From assembly GCF_049943125.1 (NCBI RefSeq), contig NZ_CP188040.1, positions 620,001 to 684,000 on the forward strand: a stretch of DNA of 64,000 nt, written 5' to 3'. The stretch is from JAEXZL01 sp049943125 (lineage in GTDB: Bacteria; Bacillota; Clostridia; Clostridiales; Clostridiaceae). The notes beneath the pieces are model-generated. The model was given only the letters and a program-made list of their open reading frames with translations. It was not told the DNA's origin and made no database searches. Position numbers and translations under genes: made by a program. Positions 60,742 through 64,000 of this stretch are shown here, one piece after another (the stretch's first letter is position 1; each line of letters opens with the position of its first letter).

Positions 60742-62796
60742 TTACTGATATGAAAATTCGATAGAATCAGTCTTACTAAAATCCTTATTCATATCATAAG
60801 AAGTTATACCTCGTGATGTACATACATAGAAATAATCTCCTATATATATACCTCTGGTATTATAATCATAATCCTTAAGACTTAAAGCAGCCTTTTCATA
60901 GAAGCCTTTATCCTTCTGATAACCATAGATAAAATAGTGATTCTCAGCAGCAAAGGCAATTAGGTTTTTAGTAGGATTAGCAAGTATAGCTTTATGGTTG
61001 GAGCTGGCCTCTGACCATCTTCCTTTTAACTCTTTCACATTAGCTTCCTTTACATCCCCTGGATTGGAGGTATCAAACATAGAAAGCTTTAGTCCTGTGA
61101 CCCTTCCTTCTTCTGTGGCCGATTGACCAAATCCAAAGAGCAAGCCTTCTCCGTAGCCTTGAAGATAGTCAGAAAAGCCAGGTATCTTTAGACTTCCTAT
61201 GAGCGTAGGCCTCTCAGGGTTGCTTAAATCAACAGTAAATAATGGATCTACCTGACGGAAGGTAACAAAGTATGCTATATCACCAAAAAATCTTACTGAA
61301 TATACATACTCCTCTGGAGCAAGACCTGAAAGACCTCCTACCACCTTCAAATTTTTATCTAGTACATAAATACCATTACTTACCTTACCTTCACCTTTCC
61401 ATATCCTCGCAGTGCTTCCATCCTTATAAATTACTTCCTCATAGGTTTCGGTGTTTTCTGTGGTCACTATACGAAGATACCCCTTATGCTCATCCATAGC
61501 AAATTGATCTATCTCATAGCCTGGTACCGTTCCCGTTATAGGCTCTCCTAAGGTTCCATTATTTAAAGAAACACCTATGATAACCGTTTCCTCTCCCCTG
61601 GTTACAACACTATTATCCTTCTCTTCCTTCCACTTTGTCATGGCTATATAAATATTGTCCTTAGAAGCATATACTGTTCTCCCTCCACCTAAAATAGCTT
61701 TTGAGGAAGTGCATTTTTGACTTTCTAGATTATAAGCACAGATGACTATATAGCTAGACTCTAATTCTCCAGGAGCTATTGCCAGATCTTTTTCTTTAAT
61801 TATCCTTTCTTTATTCCCTTCCTTATAGGAGGGTATATAGGTTCTTGGATCATCCTTCTTAATCTCTGAGTAATAGTTTTTATTAGTAACAAGATAGAGA
61901 TTTCCATCTACTATCCTAGAAGATAAATAAAAACCACTCTGCTCTGTACTTCCTAAATCCTTTGGCTTTGAAGGCTCAGTGACATCAAAGTAATATACTA
62001 ACGTATCTTCATTCATAGGGTATATCATATCCTTTAGCATACTGTCACTTTCATTGTTTCTATGATATATCCCCTGATACTTACTAGCTATAATAGCCAA
62101 AATGTCCTCCTGAAGATATATTTCTCTTATATTAAGACCTTTCTCTGAAAAATCAATGGTAGCTAAATGAGCTAGCTCTCCCTTGTCTGTTTCTGACACC
62201 TCAATTTTATTATTCACAGCCATATAGATATAGCGACCATCAGTTTTTACAATATCAGCCTCATCCACATCTTCCTCCTGAATATTAGTCCCTGAATAAT
62301 CTACTGAGGAATCGGAGGCCTTATCCTCCGCTGCAGAGCCCACATTCTTTTCCGAAGCATTATCCTGCATACTCTCTTCTAGAGGAGCCTTAGCGAAATC
62401 ATCATTTTTACCTGCATAATCTCCGGCACCTTTTCTTTTCTCAAGAAAATTATCATTAAATATCTCGTAAATATCACTATAGGAGACCCCTAAGGCAATA
62501 TCTTTATTGTTGATAGGCTCAATGTCAGAAGCATTTTGAGAAGTACCGTTAAAGTCTTGTTGAAAATTCCCTTTTGAAATTAGAGGCCAGAGACTTACAA
62601 AGATAATTAACACAAGCCCAAGGGTCAGGGCTGGATTAAACCTCCTCACTCCATGAGTTCCTCTATTTCTATTTTTAAGAGGCTTAAAAAAACTTCTCTC
62701 AGAACCTTCCTCCTCAATCATTTTTTCTATTTTATTATCCACCGCTTCACTAGGGGTAAATCTATCCATAGCTTTCTTATAGTTTCTCTTAAACAT
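60742..62796 (-). CDS. Membrane-anchored beta-propeller protein, probable anti-sigma-type partner of the ECF factor
   Basis: A 684-residue protein. Cytoplasmic N-terminal part of about 53 residues, one transmembrane helix (about 54-74), a low-complexity linker (about 75-165), then a beta-propeller domain beginning with the family motif NIQEEDVDEADIVKTDGRYIYM. Repeats of the type (Y)FVTFRQVDPLFTVDLSNPERPTLIGSLKIPG follow. It overlaps the ECF sigma gene by 8 bases and its topology (short inside, large outside) fits an anti-sigma or signal receptor. Function is inferred from gene coupling. Confidence 0.82.
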   Translation of the reverse strand: MFKRNYKKAMDRFTPSEAVDNKIEKMIEEEGSERSFFKPLKNRNRGTHGVRRFNPALTLGLVLIIFVSLWPLISKGNFQQDFNGTSQNASDIEPINNKDIALGVSYSDIYEIFNDNFLEKRKGAGDYAGKNDDFAKAPLEESMQDNASEKNVGSAAEDKASDSSVDYSGTNIQEEDVDEADIVKTDGRYIYMAVNNKIEVSETDKGELAHLATIDFSEKGLNIREIYLQEDILAIIASKYQGIYHRNNESDSMLKDMIYPMNEDTLVYYFDVTEPSKPKDLGSTEQSGFYLSSRIVDGNLYLVTNKNYYSEIKKDDPRTYIPSYKEGNKERIIKEKDLAIAPGELESSYIVICAYNLESQKCTSSKAILGGGRTVYASKDNIYIAMTKWKEEKDNSVVTRGEETVIIGVSLNNGTLGEPITGTVPGYEIDQFAMDEHKGYLRIVTTENTETYEEVIYKDGSTARIWKGEGKVSNGIYVLDKNLKVVGGLSGLAPEEYVYSVRFFGDIAYFVTFRQVDPLFTVDLSNPERPTLIGSLKIPGFSDYLQGYGEGLLFGFGQSATEEGRVTGLKLSMFDTSNPGDVKEANVKELKGRWSEASSNHKAILANPTKNLIAFAAENHYFIYGYQKDKGFYEKAALSLKDYDYNTRGIYIGDYFYVCTSRGITSYDMNKDFSKTDSIEFSYQ

Positions 62797-63265
62797 CTAT
62801 TTCACTCCCTAAAGCATTTTTTAGTTTCTCTCTTCCTCTTGCTAGCCTTGTTTTCACGGTATTCTCACCGCATCGAAGAAGAGTAGCTATTTCCTTGATG
62901 CTATAGTCCTCATAATAGTAAAGATGGATAACAGTTCTGTATTTCTGAGGTAAGGATAGAACCACGGAAAGAGTTGTATCCATCTCCATATCCTCACCTT
63001 TAATATCTTCCGTAAGTGGTGCCTGACGCTTCCTATATGCAGAGTTAAATAAGCTCTTGGTACAATTAATAGTAACAGTAATAAACCAAGCCTTTCCGTG
63101 ATCACTGTTCTCAAAGCTCGGCTTATTCCTCATATACCTATAAAAGACCTCCTGCAATACATCCTCTGCATCGTTGATATCCCCTGTCCTGGCCAGAGCT
63201 AGGCGATAAACTAAATTTTTATACTCCTCATAAGCTTCCTTCGGATTAAAACCATAGTTATTCAA
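62789..63265 (-). CDS. ECF-type RNA polymerase sigma factor
   Basis: A 158-residue sigma-70 family protein: region 2 (LVYRLALARTGDINDAEDVLQEVFYRYM) for core and -10 binding, region 4 (LPQKYRTVIHLYYYEDYSIKEIATLLRCGENTVKTRLARGREKLK) for -35 recognition; no regions 1 or 3. Start is TTG at 63265 after AAGAGGTG. Translationally coupled to the beta-propeller gene. Confidence 0.93.
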   Translation of the reverse strand: MNNYGFNPKEAYEEYKNLVYRLALARTGDINDAEDVLQEVFYRYMRNKPSFENSDHGKAWFITVTINCTKSLFNSAYRKRQAPLTEDIKGEDMEMDTTLSVVLSLPQKYRTVIHLYYYEDYSIKEIATLLRCGENTVKTRLARGREKLKNALGSEIDV

Positions 63266-63327
63266 GGTGCACCTCTTTCCATCCTTACTATAATAAACAC
63301 TCTACACACTGCCTTAAGGTTTCAAAT

Positions 63328-63369
63328 GGTGACAGGCACATGAATTATTACTTATTACTTATTACTTAT
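63328..63369. repeat. GGTGACAGGCAC element next to a 7-bp microsatellite
   Basis: GGTGACAGGCAC (63328-63339) is followed by TTATTACTTATTACTTATTA-type repeats (63345-63369, period 7). Upstream of the sigma gene. The first element resembles a motif seen in dispersed bacterial repeats. Confidence 0.5.
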
Positions 63370-63386
63370 AATTATAATATAAAAAA

Positions 63387-63422
63387 AGCAACTGCAGTGG
63401 AAAATTCCACCACAGTTACTTT
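63387..63422 (-). terminator. Terminator of the repeat-protein gene
   Basis: Minus strand AGTAACTGTGGTGG pairs with CCACTGCAGTTGCT (one mismatch) around AATTTT, followed by seven T, 17 bases after the stop. Confidence 0.88.
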
Positions 63423-63438
63423 ATATATATCCTTTAAC

Positions 63439-64000
63439 TTATCTTACTTCCTGTACACCGCTTACAGTCCCGCCATCTAAAACAAAGGTAGCCTTTGCAC
63501 TTTCTGTGGCAAAATAAATATTACCTGTAACGTCAGTTCCAACTATCTTGAAGTTATCTACTTCAACATAAATATCACCGATAAAGGTTCCATTTTGAAT
63601 CTTAGCATTAGAACTCTTTATTGTAAGCTTTGGAGCTGTTAGAGTATATTCAGCAGTAATATTTCTATTTGCATCCTGATTATATAGAGCTAACTTTCTT
63701 TGAACAGTCTCCTTATATGTGAACTCTCCATCTAATACTAACTCTTTGTCAAAGGTTAAATCTGTAACAGGACAGATTATCCATCTTCCATCCTTGGAAA
63801 TAGACTTTTCAAATACTGCTTTAGATGTAATATTAAGAGATGCTGCTGACACTACATCGGCAGTCTTTAATTCTCTCTTACCAGTTACTGTAGCCCTATC
63901 CATTTTAAAGGTATCGTATGCCTCCTGAGTTGTGAAGTATACATTTCCCTCTACAGTAGCATCTACCAAACTGAAGCCTTTTGCAGATACATAAAGATCT
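63439..64000 (-). CDS. Beta-helix-like repeat protein, N-terminus cut by window edge
   Basis: The frame is open to the right edge (the TTG at 63969 is only an internal codon), so 187 C-terminal residues are visible. Two similar units are seen, DLYVSAKGFSLVDATVEGNV... with YFTTQEAYDTFKMDRATVTG, and DIYVEVDNFKIVGTDVTGNI... with YFATESAKATFVLDGGTVSG. The short V/I-rich strands with G-N turns suggest a beta-solenoid, perhaps from a surface or cytoskeletal repeat protein. No enzyme motif visible. Strong terminator follows. Confidence 0.75.
   Translation of the reverse strand, partial: DLYVSAKGFSLVDATVEGNVYFTTQEAYDTFKMDRATVTGKRELKTADVVSAASLNITSKAVFEKSISKDGRWIICPVTDLTFDKELVLDGEFTYKETVQRKLALYNQDANRNITAEYTLTAPKLTIKSSNAKIQNGTFIGDIYVEVDNFKIVGTDVTGNIYFATESAKATFVLDGGTVSGVQEVR

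Noticed and set aside
1..64000. tRNA, rRNA, insertion sequences or prophage genes
   Set aside because: No tRNA-like cloverleaf, rRNA segment, transposase or phage structural gene was recognised on either strand.

Overview
The window is AT-rich DNA from a Gram-positive anaerobe-like Firmicute, most likely class Clostridia. The reasons are the near-universal AGGAGG-type ribosome binding sites, frequent TTG starts, sigma-A promoters with 17-bp spacers, a LevR-type sigma-54 activator with its own -24/-12 promoter, and many sugar PTS, ABC and glycoside hydrolase genes. Genus and species cannot be fixed from what is visible. Most genes are on the minus strand.

Layout: 1-7.9 kb holds the end of asnA, a polysaccharide deacetylase, a beta-glucoside kinase/GH1 pair, a stand-alone 5'-3' exonuclease, and a CNNM/CorC-type ion transporter preceded by a leader peptide and attenuator. 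7.9-18.1 kb has a UvrD-type helicase, then a maltodextrin system (GH13, MalE, MalF, MalG), its divergent short LacI regulator, and a starch-binding-like lipoprotein. 18.2-23 kb has a small unknown gene behind a 26-bp palindrome, a permease, a dipeptide epimerase and malic enzyme. 23.1-27.2 kb is an alpha-glucoside PTS module (GH4, IICB, RpiR regulator). 27.5-28.7 kb is an AI-2E family membrane protein, flanked on both sides by polypyrimidine repeat tracts.

29.2-43.5 kb is a large glycan operon: GH20, four Gfo/Idh/MocA oxidoreductases, a DapA-family aldolase, an epimerase-like protein, an MDR dehydrogenase, a GNAT and a sugar ABC transporter. It is controlled by a divergent AraC regulator; two promoters in the cluster share the same direct-repeat operator. 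43.6-48.3 kb has a chemoreceptor and gluconate kinase/6-phosphogluconate dehydrogenase. 48.4-54.8 kb is a cellobiose-type PTS operon (IIA, IIC, GH1, IIB) behind a sigma-54 promoter and its LevR-like activator. 55-64 kb has a RibD/DHFR-like reductase, a GH3 with an apparent attenuator, an AT-rich island carrying a radical SAM/membrane protein pair, an ECF sigma factor with a beta-propeller membrane partner, and the end of a repeat protein.

Together the genes describe a saccharolytic organism importing maltodextrins (ABC), alpha- and beta-glucosides (PTS), gluconate and an unidentified amino-sugar-like glycan. The observations most worth following are the acidic leader peptide plus terminator ahead of the CNNM/CorC gene, the paired AraC promoters of the oxidoreductase-rich glycan cluster, and the radical SAM/two-TM gene pair in the AT-rich island.
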